Assembly (NCBI GenBank): GCA_026120035.1 | Contig: JALRME010000015.1 | Location: 551,830-615,829, forward strand | DNA length: 64,000 nucleotides | Direction of reading: 5' to 3' | Source of the DNA: Coleophoma eucalyptorum | Taxonomy: Eukaryota > Ascomycota > Leotiomycetes > Helotiales > Dermateaceae | Shown: piece after piece, positions 22,620 to 33,786 of the stretch | How positions within the stretch are numbered: the stretch's first letter is position 1 | How the letters are laid out: each line of letters begins with the position of its first letter | The notes under the pieces: model-generated | Told to the model about the DNA's origin: nothing | The model's input: only the letters and a program-made list of their open reading frames with translations | Databases searched by the model: none | Made by a program: the position numbers and the translations under genes

Positions 22620-24063
22620 TTCCGTGGATAGCTCTCATTCTGTCAAATTTTATTCTCGGCATTTTCGCTTTGTACTGGGCTATACTGTTTAGAGTCCAGC
22701 AAAACCTGTCTGCTATGGTGGTTTACGTTGTGGATTTTGATGGTCAAGTCGTACCTAACTCGGGAATTACGCCGATTGTTTGGCCCCAGATTTCGCAAGG
22801 TGTAGAGAGGACGACTGCACCTGTTGGTTCCTTCGGCTAGAGATCGTTACCAGCTTCGAATTTCGAGTACGGCCCAATGCAAGTCTGAAAAGCTAGTTAC
22901 AATGCACATGCCTGGGCGGCGGCCATCATAAATGCGAACGCCATAGCCTTATGTCAAGAAGCTGTCTAGCCTGGGGATACGATCTATGATCCACCGGGAG
23001 CAGAGCGAGTTGATCGTATTCGACCGGGGATCTATCTGACTTTTATGTAGTTGTATACGTGCAGGCAAGGGAGGAAGTCACTCATGCAAACTACATGATT
23101 CCAATCCTATTTGAATTCCAGACCATGGCTACTAGCATGGCTGGTCAAAGGTGGATAAAAAAGGTACTCACCAGGCTGCGAATAGTGTTGCTATTCTCGC
23201 CGGCATTGAAGCTGCATCCCAAACTCCAAGTGAGGCTGTTGGCTTCACTGCCTTCAATCTGCGACCGTTCTTTCCAGCTATAGCAATACCAGATGTGTGC
23301 ATCGAATTGATCTACTTGATCATAATCTCGATTTCATTCGTGCTCATTCTACCTTCCAATCGATATGAACTTCGTTGAGGCCAAAGGTCGTCGAGTTGAT
23401 CATCTGGCGGTGGTTCGCAACTATTGTTGTGTACTTTGTACTCTCGCTCTTTTATTATCTCGTCGCGCTGGCATTCCAGATTCATCCTCAGTTGGGAGTG
23501 CCCCTGACACAGCTGTTGTCAATCCTACAACTGCTTATGGAAAGAGAACCTTTCTGTCATCTGGATGCTCAACTGGATTGGTATGACTGCTCTGGGCCTC
23601 GCTTGTGCGAATGTAGCCATGGTTGTTGGTGAGCCATATTACCATGCTTTTGGCCTCCTGGTTCATGTATAGATGTTTCCTTAGGCCAACTGTAGACGGC
23701 CTTCTCGCTTGTATTTTGGATAATCATAAACGTCTCGATCTCCTTCTATTCCATTACGCTTTCCCCGGGATTCTCCACATGGAGATATATTTGGTCTCTA
23801 CACAACAGTAAGTACTCGTCCCAAATCCAAAAGTGTGAAATAGTACTGACTAGCCTCAGTTATTAATGCAAATAGAACAATGTTATTCGACATTCACTCG
23901 CAGATTGGACCCAACTTTGGTATCCTATTCGCCTGGAGCGCTGTTAATACCGCGGCTTTCCATCTCTGCTGCTGGGTTATCTATGGGAGGACGATGAGGG
24001 AGAACAATAGAGAAAAAAGTAAGACGAATCAGAACAGTCATTTCCACACTCATCGATGGTCAT
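22620..24063 (+). pseudogene. Decayed SNG1-like (DUF3533) membrane protein gene
   Basis: Pieces of one protein family appear in order but in different frames. They begin with a membrane segment, LILSNFILGIFALYWAILF, then VVYVVDFDGQVVPNSGITP, the hallmark start of SNG1/DUF3533 proteins. Next come AWAAAIINANAIALCQEAV and a relic of YDPPGAE, then FTAFNLRPFFPAIAIPDVC and IWRWFATIVVYFVLSLFYYL. The C-terminal part has NVSISFYSITLSPGF, then after an intron-like GTAAGT...TAG gap (about 23809-23877) TMLFDIHSQIGPNFGILFAW. At least three in-frame stops interrupt the first part (TAG 22838, TGA 22886, TAG 22967), and frameshifts separate later blocks. SNG1 of yeast gives resistance to nitrosoguanidine and is a multi-pass membrane protein. 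No intact copy lies in this window. Confidence 0.85.
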
Positions 24064-26325
24064 GACCGCTCATGTGCTGGATAATTGGTATTCCTTGCTT
24101 GGACCGTGGGATCACTATGAATGAGATGCGCAAGTTTTCCAAGCAGGTGTAGTAATATTGAGCCTTCGACGCGTACGATGGCAGTAAGCAAAGAGATTTT
24201 TGCTTTGGTGTGGATCTTGCATACAGAATAGCACTGTACTAGTTTCTTATAGGCATAGCAATGCATCAAAGTGTGATTCATGGCCCCTCTCTGCACCCTT
24301 CCTCAGAATCAGCATTTCCTTTTAGCTTCAGAATATGATTTCAGCTCACCAGTTTTCCTGCTGTATTAAGCGATTTGGGTATACAATGTTGTAGACAACG
24401 CTGAACAGCACGGAGAAAGTGGAGTGAGTCTAGATGTGGCTATATGGATGCCATCGAACGTATGACATTTTGACAGGTATTATTTGCTTCAGCCTTGGTA
24501 TGGCTGGTTTCTGGGTCAGGATCCGTGTCACAGACAAGCCTCGCACAGTCGGCACAGCGGATGTGGCGCACTGGCATCTTGACCCCTTGCCATCCGAATC
24601 TTGAATGGGCCATCATCATCATCATCACCATCATAACTAACAGCAAGGCATGAATCTTGAGCAGATCTGCGTACGGGGAACATGATCTCTCCATCCCATT
24701 TATCACACCATTTCCTGGTCTAAAGTTCCAGATTCGCGGCCACACGCTTATGTCATGCTCGTTACTTTCGGGTCGCTACAGTTGATTTACGGTTATTGCT
24801 GTCATGCTTTAAGGTTACATTATGGTATGGCCTCTGCAGCGCGGCAATCAACCTGACACAAGCAGAACAGGCTCTACCGAGGATATGTGGACGCTCGTTG
24901 GCCTCTCCATCATGGGGATATGCATATTTTGCTCAACCAACTGCTCCATCGTGCCCTGCGAATATTAAGGTGGAGCCTATCTCGGGATGAGAGGGGCCCG
25001 AGAGTCGATGGTTGACTTAGTAATTCCATTACAGAAGCATCTAGAACGGCTTCATAGAGCAGATTTCGACTGACTGGAAGCTCTGGATCCTCACTGCATG
25101 AGTGGCTTTCTAGGCTTCAAGCGTATTGCCAGCTCAATTCATCCTTCGCAGGAACTAAAGGGAATACTTGCTTCCATTGCCCATCATTAGACAGAGCTTT
25201 GCTCATTCCTAGGTAGCAATGCCTCGATCCAGCGCCAACTCATCTTGGTAGCATCTGCCAGCGTTTCAAAAGTTAAGATGAAAAGCCATGGCATGAAGAA
25301 GATCAGATGGCTGACGACGTCCTTCAGGATGAAGAGCTCCCATTCCTAATGGCTGAGGTTTCGAATGTGAAGCTCGTCTGAAGGGCGAAAAGACGAGGGA
25401 TCCAGACAAGCGACGGGGTGAAGTCGAATTTGGCTCAATCCTGCTGGGCTGGCTCGGATCTTTCTGCTCCCTTTTCATCCAAGCGCGCCCAGCACGTGAT
25501 CGGCTCCCTCAACTCCCACACATCGGTTGTCGCACATCCTCCTCCTCCACCCCCTGATCCCTTCGCGTCTGGCCAACCTCACCCTTCTTTGACAGCTCTG
25601 CGACAGCCCGTGTTCCCAAAAGGCCCATCTCGTCCGATGGAAGCGCTGTTGAGCTAATGCCACTGCTCCTGAGCGTCTGATGTTGCCATGGAAAGGATCC
25701 AGGATCCGGCCTGCGCTCACAGCGTCATTTCGGATGACCGTTTGGGAATGCACTGGCAGCACTTGGACACACAGCCTGGTTGATTTTCGCAACGGGCCCT
25801 TGGGGTAGTAAGCTTCTTTTAGGTTTGGTGAACCGGCTTGTCCACTTTCTCCACCAATCGCTTTGGACCTGCCGTTCGCCCAAGGTCCCGTCCAGTGGCA
25901 GGCCCGTTGGACAAGGCTCAGCCATGGCCTTCTCATGCCCTAGAAGCAATCGTCGGTCTGAAGCGCCAACGTCCTTGTATGGTCTGCTACACCGTAGCCG
26001 GTTCAATGTCGATTGAGGGGACAGGGTTAGGATTCCCATACTTGCAGATCCAGTCTGAAGTTTGATCGGATCCTTCACCTGGTTGAGGCTCACCAGCTGT
26101 TCTGGATGATGCAAACTGCTATATAACGAGCTGCCAACCACCCTTTGGTTTTCCTTTTCTTCATCCCATCTACATTCCTTCCTTTAGAGGTCCACTCAAT
26201 TCCTTCCTTTTTGGTTCTGTGAACAGTCTTCATACACATTCTTTATCTTGCATTATTTACTTAGGCCGGTCCTTATTCAGCTACTTTTCTCCCTCCAATC
26301 AGTCAATACCTAAATCAACGACATC
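24064..26325. other. Intergenic region upstream of the secreted protein gene
   Basis: About 2.3 kb. A CAT/ATC microsatellite lies at 24611-24633. From 25400 to 26100 open frames run on both strands at once, with no motif; I take these as chance. The last ~200 bp are C/T-rich (TTCCTTCCTTTAGAGG and similar) and look like the promoter and 5' leader of the gene at 26326. Confidence 0.45.
24611..24633. repeat. CAT trinucleotide microsatellite
   Basis: Short (CAT)n run with one CAC interruption in non-coding DNA. Confidence 0.85.
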
Positions 26326-27935
26326 ATGAAGTACGAATCCGCATCTCTTATTTTGGCCTTTGTCGGCTTGGCCACCGCTGCTCCCATGCCGGAGGCCAAA
26401 AACAAATTCTCCCCCCCAACCTACAGGCTCCGGGGTCGTGAGGTTCCTCAAGAGCACAGTCACGAGAGATTCTTGACTGGAGTTCGAACCAACCTCAACA
26501 TCGACAACCCTGACAAGATCCAGGACCCCGTCTTTGGTCTTCTTGGAAACGCTGCTGCCGCGGTCGGTGCGGGTTCCATCACCAACACCGATTGTCTCCA
26601 CCAGGCTACTGCCGACCGAGCATTCACCAATGCTAAGGCTGCTGCCAACGTCACGGGAATGGTTGACGCCCTGAGCTATGCCGCTCTTGAGCGAAACACC
26701 GCCGGAGTTGGTGTTGCTAGTGTGATCTGCAATGAGACCGCAGTCAACCCTGAAGTTGCTGCCATCAAACAGCATCAAGACCCTGCATCATCTGGAGCAG
26801 CTGCCACCAACAAGGCTATTGTTCTAGAGCTTGCCAAGCAGATTGCCAGTGTTGGTGGAAACCCCCAAGACGCCCTTCTCACTGGCACTTTCGCAGCTGG
26901 ATCCACCAGTGATTCCACTGGCAAGGGTAACTCCTGCGATACCGATACCGATCCAGTTGGTTGCATCTTTACGCAAAACCTTATTGTCAATGACGCCACC
27001 GCTGATGAAATCACCGCCGCTGTCGCTGGAGTTTCCGCTGGTGCTGGAACATCTGCTTCAAACGGAACTGCAACTGCTGCCGCCGCCGCTGCTACAGGCA
27101 CCGCCAGCAGCACCAGCACATCATGTCTTGCAACAGCAACCACAACTGTCGATGCACCAGCGGCAGCAGCCGCAACTGATGCTGCAACGAGTGCTACAAC
27201 AAGTGCTGCATCCAGTGCAAGCACCGGCACCACCTCAACCGGCTCTACCTCTGCCCTTGACTTTGGAAGCTGCACCGACCCCTCTATCCTGTTCACCAAC
27301 AACCTGGCCGACCGTGCTGGCGCAACAGCCTTCGTCGCTTCTAACCAAGGCGACTTCCCCCATGGATCTGCTCTCGGTATCGCAGTCATCTCTGGATTCA
27401 TCTGCCAGAGACTCAGCGGCAGCTGTGGCGCATCTGCCGCTGCTAACACTGCATGCACCGCTGGTCAGACAGCTTCTGCTTCTTTGACCGGCCAAGCAGC
27501 CGCCGATGCTTTCAACAGTGCTTTGGGACTCTCCTCTTCATCAACCTCAGCTTCTACTGCTTCTGCTACTGCAGCAGCAAAAGTTGGTAAGTCAGGATTA
27601 TCCTAAATATTTCCCACCAATAGTCTAACATCCTTCAAGTTGCCGCCGCTACATCTAGCTCTGCAAGCAGCGCAAGCACTAGCGCCAGCGGAACCAATGT
27701 CCAGACCTTCACTGGTTCTCTCGGCGGAACCGCACCAGCTGTGACTCAAGGCACCGGAACTCGCCCATTCACCGTTAATGGTGACACTTTCGTTGGCGAG
27801 GGAGCTGCCCTTCAACGATCATGCAGTGTCCAGCACAACGCCTGCTCCAACGCTGCCAACAGTGGAAGTGGAAGCTTCACTGTTGCTGATTGCGAGACCC
27901 AGGAGACTGCTTGCAACGCAGCAGCCACTGCTTAG
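26326..27935 (+). CDS. Secreted Ala/Ser/Thr-rich surface protein, 2 exons
   Basis: Function not known. Exons are 26326-27586 and 27640-27935, closing to 518 aa. MKYESASLILAFVGLATAAP is a clear signal peptide. The N-terminal domain (about 25-240) is acidic and ordered, with paired Cys (TDCLHQATAD, SVICNETAV, NSCDTDTDPVGCIF). A low-complexity Ala/Ser/Thr linker follows (about 240-320), likely O-mannosylated. A second Cys-containing domain has FGSCTDPSILFTNNLADRAG and FICQRLSGSCGAS. After another Ser/Ala linker that spans the intron, the C-terminal module is TRPFTVNGDTFVGEGAALQR with four further Cys. There is no GPI tail. I recall similar fungal secreted proteins that carry the misleading label 'ribosomal protein s17'; nothing ribosomal is visible. 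Codon use is strongly C-ending, suggesting high expression. Confidence 0.85.
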
Positions 27936-29732
27936 ATAATAAGGTCTGCTCAAGACCAGAGGACAATAATGCCGGGCCAAGGCGTGGGATGGTTGGGGGT
28001 TTCATTTTGTATGGCGTTCATACCTAAATAACACTTTACAGTAGCTACTGTGGGGTACTGTGATGTCATAGTGTTCAATTTCGAATAAAAAAGAATAGAA
28101 TTTCTTCGGAGCCACCTCCTTGTACCATGGCTGTTTCTGGTGTGTTCAGTGACTAATAATAACTATTGAGAAGAACGCTGCGAGATATTAGCGCAAAGAG
28201 GTTTCAAAGTCTATATACCGGCGTCAAACACGCCATTGGATCGTCTCAAACGCAGCCACTGCGCTACTATGGATAGGAAGGTATTTGATATACTTAAGAT
28301 GATATAGAAATGCCTGGGTAAAGGGGAAGCGGGGGACAGATGCTCTGTTATCAATGAATCTTATTCAAAGTGCTAGATAGATATTCTAGAGAGCCTGAGA
28401 CTGCGAATATTAACACACTCTCAAGCACTAGCATGCATTGTAATTGAAATGTCAGATCATGATATCGAGGACCAAAGCTTATCCCTTAGAGCTGCACGAG
28501 GAGTCTCGAATCAAATTAATTTCCATAAAACCGACAATAGACTTCTCCCCCATCAAACCCGTCTCCACAGACTATCCTATATTCCCAAGTAGAAGTAAAA
28601 GTCAGTGCTTGGATACCAGTTCGACAGCCCTGGGAGAGCGCCCCGGCGGCGGCGGGGGGGGGGGGGAGGAGGTTTCTTCTGACATATCTCAGCTCTTCTT
28701 TCTGCCTCGCTAGTTGACAGGCAGACCTACGGACGGACGGGCAGATGTCCCACAGGGACAGGACGGCTGTGAGAGCAGCAGCGATGTAAGCAAGCCAAGT
28801 GCGTTTGGTTTTTGACCTTTAATCCGCTCGGCTGATCAATGTGGCATCTTTTAAGCCTTTAATCTTGAATCTCGTTGATTGTGGCTCCTGGCGAGTATTC
28901 CCTTCAGGAATAGTGTTATACATGCCCCAAGAAAGTTGCAGTTACTCTTCCGTCCGCCGTGGTCGAGTGTCTCACAGGAATACGAGGTTTGGAGCTGCGT
29001 CGGTTTACCACAACGAGGCCCAGGCACTATTGGAAAATTTACGTGAGGTCACCTTGAACATTCCTGTGGGAACTTTGACTTGGAGCAGATTTGTAATATA
29101 GGTCACCTGTCCTTTAGTTCTGGTGGGTGTATGGGAGTAGAGAGTGAGTGACCTTGTGCGGTTTCATCTCGAGTTGGTTGGCTATCACGAATCTGACATT
29201 GAGTCTAAGTACTTAGTCGTCAAGCTGAGATTGTTGATGCAGGCGAATAAGCGATCCAACCCTCTAGGGGGACAGTCATGGGTGAGTAGTTCGAATAGTG
29301 TCTCAAATACCTGTGCAGCTAACCAAACGCTCTAGATTCTTGCAAATTCAGATAGTTTCCATTATTGTAGAAGATCCAGGAGTTGGCTTATGTTAAATTT
29401 CATCTCATTCTTGCCACGGACATCCAAAGGGCTGTGGGTTTCTTGCTTAAGATTTTACTTTAATACTAGACTAACATCATGAAATAAAACCTATAAATGC
29501 TAGAAAGATCTCATACCTAACATTCTAGCAATCGCGTAAGGTAAAGACGCACACTGTTTTTGGTGAGCAAATAAAGCGCTCTTTCCTAAACCATTGTAGT
29601 CTTTCTTAAATGACAAGAACTCCGCGCTGAAGTACCTTTAGTAAATTTCAATCTGGTCAGTAGGTCAGTAGGGAAACAGGAGCCATAACGAATGTTGTGC
29701 TGATCTCTCGCAGTCAAAAATGCTAACATGCT
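27936..29732. other. Convergent intergenic region
   Basis: About 1.8 kb between two convergent genes. A GGC/G-rich patch with a run of 13 G lies at 28645-28666. Short open frames on the + strand (28444-28713, 28841-29101) show no motif. No gene is called. Confidence 0.45.
28645..28666. repeat. GGC/poly-G tract
   Basis: CGGCGGC followed by 13 consecutive G. It may be a sequencing or assembly weak point. Confidence 0.8.
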
Positions 29733-31255
29733 CTACAGTTGGCGAGCAAAATCTTTTCTCAAGAACATTCCAACGCTGCCTTTGTCCCTCCATTCATCAA
29801 GAAGAACCTCTATTTCGACCCGTATATCTGCTACAATAGCGTCCATCTTGATATCATTTCTATCATATCCAAATGGGTCTTCTAACTGCTGGCCGATTGC
29901 TTCAATACCGTATAGGGTGAATATCACGAAGGTAACCACTAAAGGTAGAATGTCAGCAAGACTCTGGAGTGTAAACAAATAGTTCAACTAGTCAGGTGCA
30001 GTCAACACATCAAATCGATGACCATTATCTGCTTTACAAGAGAGAGAGCATCACCCAATAAGAACTTACAAGGTACAGACCACCATCCAAGATCAGCGAC
30101 CATTGCAAAAGGAAGTACAGCTCCGAAGAGTGCGAGAACTTGTTTTTGGTGAATCCTTTCAAAATCAGCAGGAATAAACAGAATACTCCAGGATATCTCA
30201 CATGTGTGCGATTGGTATTGGGGTCAGTCGAATGGTCTCCATGCGGCCGTAAGCATCTATCATGGTGTTCAGTTGCGCTTGCATCTGACTGGCTTGTGGG
30301 GCAGTGAACCAATTTCGGTCTGTGCCGTACATGATGAACCTCTCAACGAAGAAGCTGAGCTCTAATGCTAAACCTAGACCTTTATCCTCACAGCTTTCCA
30401 ATCCGACTGGTAGGAATTTCGCATATTCAGCCACACCTGAGATGTCATTTGTAATGGTACTGGCACTACTCAGCGAGCTATAGCTCTGGGGCAGCATGCG
30501 TGAAAGCAGGCCGGTCCTGGCATGTGGCAGTCCATCTGTCTCGATATCGTCATCTAACTTGAGGGTAACTGGTGCATTTTCACCCCACTCGGCACGGAGG
30601 TGGTTCTTTACGATATATAGCGTAGCAATCAGGTATCCAACGACATCCCGCACCTCAGCATCCTCCTCTGGTGTGTTCGCGCGAGCTTGGGGGGTCGAGG
30701 TAAGAGAAGAGCAGGTAAGAAAAGACCTCGCGAGGTTTCTGCATGATGTGGTGATCGTGGCAAGATAATTGCGGCCCGTCCAGAATCGTTCATAGGATGT
30801 CTGGTTGCGGAAGACAAGCATGAGACCGACGACAATCGAAAGACTAGGGATCTGCAAATGTGAGGACTGGTAGTTTGGAGGCTTTCGTAATGCTCACAAT
30901 GCTCGCAGGCACGCGGAGATTGCCATCGATGTGCCCATCAATGTAGACCACCAGTGCTGCGAAGACGGTATGAAGAACCGTCGGCACGAGAATCTCTGAG
31001 GTTCAAGTATTAGTCGTCGGCTCCCAATGTCAACAACCGTGCAACTAACCGCCATGGATAGCCCCCTTGATGAATCGAAGAACCAGAGGCCATCTGCACA
31101 CAAAGCAATTAGCATATGTAACGCCACGCAGGCTCGATTCTTAGATCCAACCTTCGGGGCTTGTGTCTGCTCGCATTTGCAAAGGGGTATGTCTTGGTTC
31201 TCAAGCGCGCCTCCCTAAAAGTTGCATGATGCGGGGACATGTAGGCGTTGGACAT
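29733..31255 (-). CDS. Bestrophin-family (UPF0187) anion channel-like membrane protein, 6 exons
   Basis: Predicted membrane anion channel of the bestrophin/RFP-TM family; in fungi the function is not established. Exons are 31255-31152, 31093-31050, 30995-30898, 30851-30202, 30155-30070 and 29938-29733, closing to 395 aa. The N-terminus reads RRWPLVLRFIKGAIHGEILV, then the first membrane segment PTVLHTVFAALVVYI. The second is PSLSIVVGLMLVFRNQTSYE, followed by RFWTGRNYLATI, the family signature near the pore. A soluble loop (about 130-245) precedes FVERFIMYGTDRNWF and RLTPIPIAHMIHQKQVLALF. Exon 6 has LYGIEAIGQQLEDPFGYDRN and DIKMDAIVADIR, the conserved C-terminal block that in animal bestrophins binds calcium. 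All six exons are needed to keep these motifs in frame. It is convergent to the secreted-protein gene. Confidence 0.9.
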
Positions 31256-32722
31256 GTCTATAGACGTATCACCCAGGATTTGTTGCTAGAAGAAGGACCT
31301 ATAAAACGCCTAGAAATGGACAGTTGAGAAGGGAGTTCGAATAAGAGGATATACTGGTGCAATGGCTGGACTTGGGATGATGAGATGGGACGAGATGGGC
31401 TGAAATCGCGTTCGCATTGACGCGATGTTCATCCCGCACGGATCGACAGTCATGATCCTTGCACGGTCTCTGTCTGTCTCTGCTGTCTCTGTTTCTTACA
31501 ACACAGATCGAACAACATCGCCGGTTTTATTAAGGATCTGAAGAGCTTTTGACAGCACCGCTGCTGGTTGGCTTTGATGTTGATGATATGAGAGGGACAG
31601 ATCCGACAATAGTGGCTGCCAAAATAATTGCGAGAAAGTCGCGCCCCACGTGACCCAACCCCAGAAAAGTGGCTGCCGTCAGCACTTTGTCCCACCAGTC
31701 ATACAATATTCGGACCTGCAGATATGAGACAGATGGAGGTTATTTTGTAAAATTTTGGATGCCATGTCATGAAGGTCAGTTGAAGGTTGAACTAAGTTGA
31801 AACCGGTTTCCAACTTGGAGATGAATACTGACTGGTACAGAATAGACCATATTTCAAGAGGTACAGATAGGTGTTATACTGACAAAGCTCATGACAATGG
31901 ATAGGCGTACTTAGAAGTCCCCCCTTCATAGCTTAATAAGTAAAAGTCGTCTTTAAGAGCATATTTATGTTTGTGACGAGATGTATTGAAAGTGCTGAAG
32001 GAATGACTTACTAGCTGCTGGCAAGCCAGGCCAGCTATGTTGAAGGAAATGCATCTACTAGGGAGCAAGAAAACCCACCTTCCAACTCTTTATCAGTCAT
32101 TGACAGTTTTGATAACAGTATTGAACGAGTCTTCATATGCAGCAATATCAGAAAACTCTCCCTATCCTAATTTGGAGGAATCTTTGAACCCAAGACCAAC
32201 CATAAGCGACCGGATAAGCAAGCGACGGAACCGGAACTTCGTTTAATAAAGAGAACTACATCACTATTTTCATGAGTATTAAAATCTAACAGGCTCAATG
32301 ATAGTACGAATCATCGAGCTATACTCCATTTCCTCACTTTAATAACTATCAACACGTTTTCATATAATCCTGGGATGCAATATCAAAGTCACGCCACCCG
32401 ATGCATGTAGCCCAAAGCAGTGGATTTAGCGCCAAGAATAAGACCAACATGAATATGCCAGATTCTTAGATTGGTATGCTCTCCGGGCCCTCGTTCAATG
32501 ACTGCAGTAGCATTCTCTAATGAACCATACAAACAAGTGGGGAAGCAGCGGAAAGTTTACCGAGCCCATTCCAGGACTTCGAGAAAATGGCCTGCAGAAG
32601 GAGGGGGAAAAAGAAACCACCTATCTAGTCTGCATATCCAACCTCGTGGATTGTAAAACTATTGCCGGTGAGCCAAATCAAACATAACGCAGGAAAGGAA
32701 AGTCTCATATGAAATTCCTAAA
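31256..32722. other. Divergent intergenic region, no gene seen
   Basis: About 1.5 kb between two divergent start codons. The sequence is AT-rich and no supported coding frame is seen. It presumably holds both promoters. Confidence 0.45.
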
Positions 32723-33786
32723 ATGTCTATCCAACCAGATACACTTTCACTCAGTGTCAGTCTTGCCGTGGATTCCGAGGCCAGCGATGATGGATTGTCT
32801 AGCAATGGACTAGATACAGCATCAACAACGGCATCTCTACGATCAAGTCTGTATGAGGGTGTAGAAGAGAACGGACGTACCTACCACAAGTTTAGAGAAG
32901 GTGCTTACCTCTTGCCAAATGATGTATTGGAGCAAGATCGCCTGAGCGTACAGCACAATCTGTTCCTGCTCACGCTCGACGGCAGGCTGTTTCTCGCACC
33001 TTTGGAAAACCCCAAGACGGCTCTTGATATCGGAACCGGCACGGGGAATTGGGCCATTGATTACGCGGTGCAGAATCCTAAGGTCAAGGTTATTGGAACA
33101 GATCTCTCCCCCATCCAGCCTGAATGGGTGCCAGAGAACTGTTCGTTCTTGATCGACGATGCCTCGGACGAATGGACATTCACGGAGAAGTTTGACTTCA
33201 TTCACGGTCGTGCTCTGATCACCTGTTTTGCCGACCCAGCTACGGTCTTCAGGCGCGCCTACGATGCACTAGAACCTGGAGGATATTTCGAGATGCAAGA
33301 CATCCTATTTCAACCTCACTCAATTGATGATACCGTGAAAGGAACTGCGTTGGAGAAGTGGAATGCCACGCTGCTCGAGGGCTCCAAAAAAATCGGACGA
33401 GATTGGTAAGTAATGTTCTCAATCCACGGTATCGAGTTTTCACTTACCTAATTTCCTTATTATCAAGGTGCTGTGCAAGAAATTATGCCAAGTGGTTCAA
33501 AGAGGTCGGATTTGAAAATGTGGTTGAAACGAAGCTTGTCTGGCCTTCGAATTCCTGGCCAAAGAGCAAGAAACAGAAGACAATAGGCATGTGGTGTATG
33601 GCCGATTCTCTTCAAGGTCTCAGCGCTCTGTCTATGGCCATCATGACTCGAGTCCTGGGCATGTCTGCCGCGGAGGTTGAGGCTACGATTGAAGACGTAA
33701 GGAGAGATATGCAAAACAAGTCGATACATGCTTACTGGCCGATGTATATGTTCTCTATACCCAGAAAAGATGATATTTGTTACTGA
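32723..33786 (+). CDS. LaeA-like SAM-dependent methyltransferase, 2 exons
   Basis: Member of the large fungal LaeA/TAM methyltransferase family. LaeA itself is a nuclear regulator of secondary metabolism, but most paralogues act on unknown substrates. Exons are 32723-33405 and 33468-33786, closing to 333 aa. The N-terminal ~45 residues are Ser/Asp-rich. Then come the family landmarks ENGRTYHKFREGAYLLPND, EQDRLSVQHNLFLLTLDGRL, motif I TALDIGTGTGNWAIDYA, VIGTDLSPIQPEWVPENCSF with DDASDEWTF, DFIHGRALITCFADP and LEPGGYFEMQD. Exon 2 gives YAKWFKEVGFENVVETKLVW, and the tail VEATIEDVRRDMQNKSIHAY is typical. No biosynthetic core gene is adjacent, so assignment as a cluster regulator is not supported. 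Confidence 0.9.

Noticed and set aside
25266..26141. Overlapping open frames of 70-150 codons on both strands
   Set aside because: Several frames are open together with no motif, no signal peptide and no splice chain; likely chance in GC-balanced promoter DNA.
26775..27458. Long antisense open frame (about 227 codons) opposite the secreted protein gene
   Set aside because: It mirrors the Ala/Ser/Thr-rich repeats of the plus-strand gene. Low-complexity coding DNA with C-ending codons leaves antisense frames open by chance.
26831..27487. Plus-strand frame of about 218 codons in another phase of the secreted protein gene
   Set aside because: Composition is Leu/Pro/Gln low complexity caused by the same Ala/Ser/Thr codons; there is no start context or motif.
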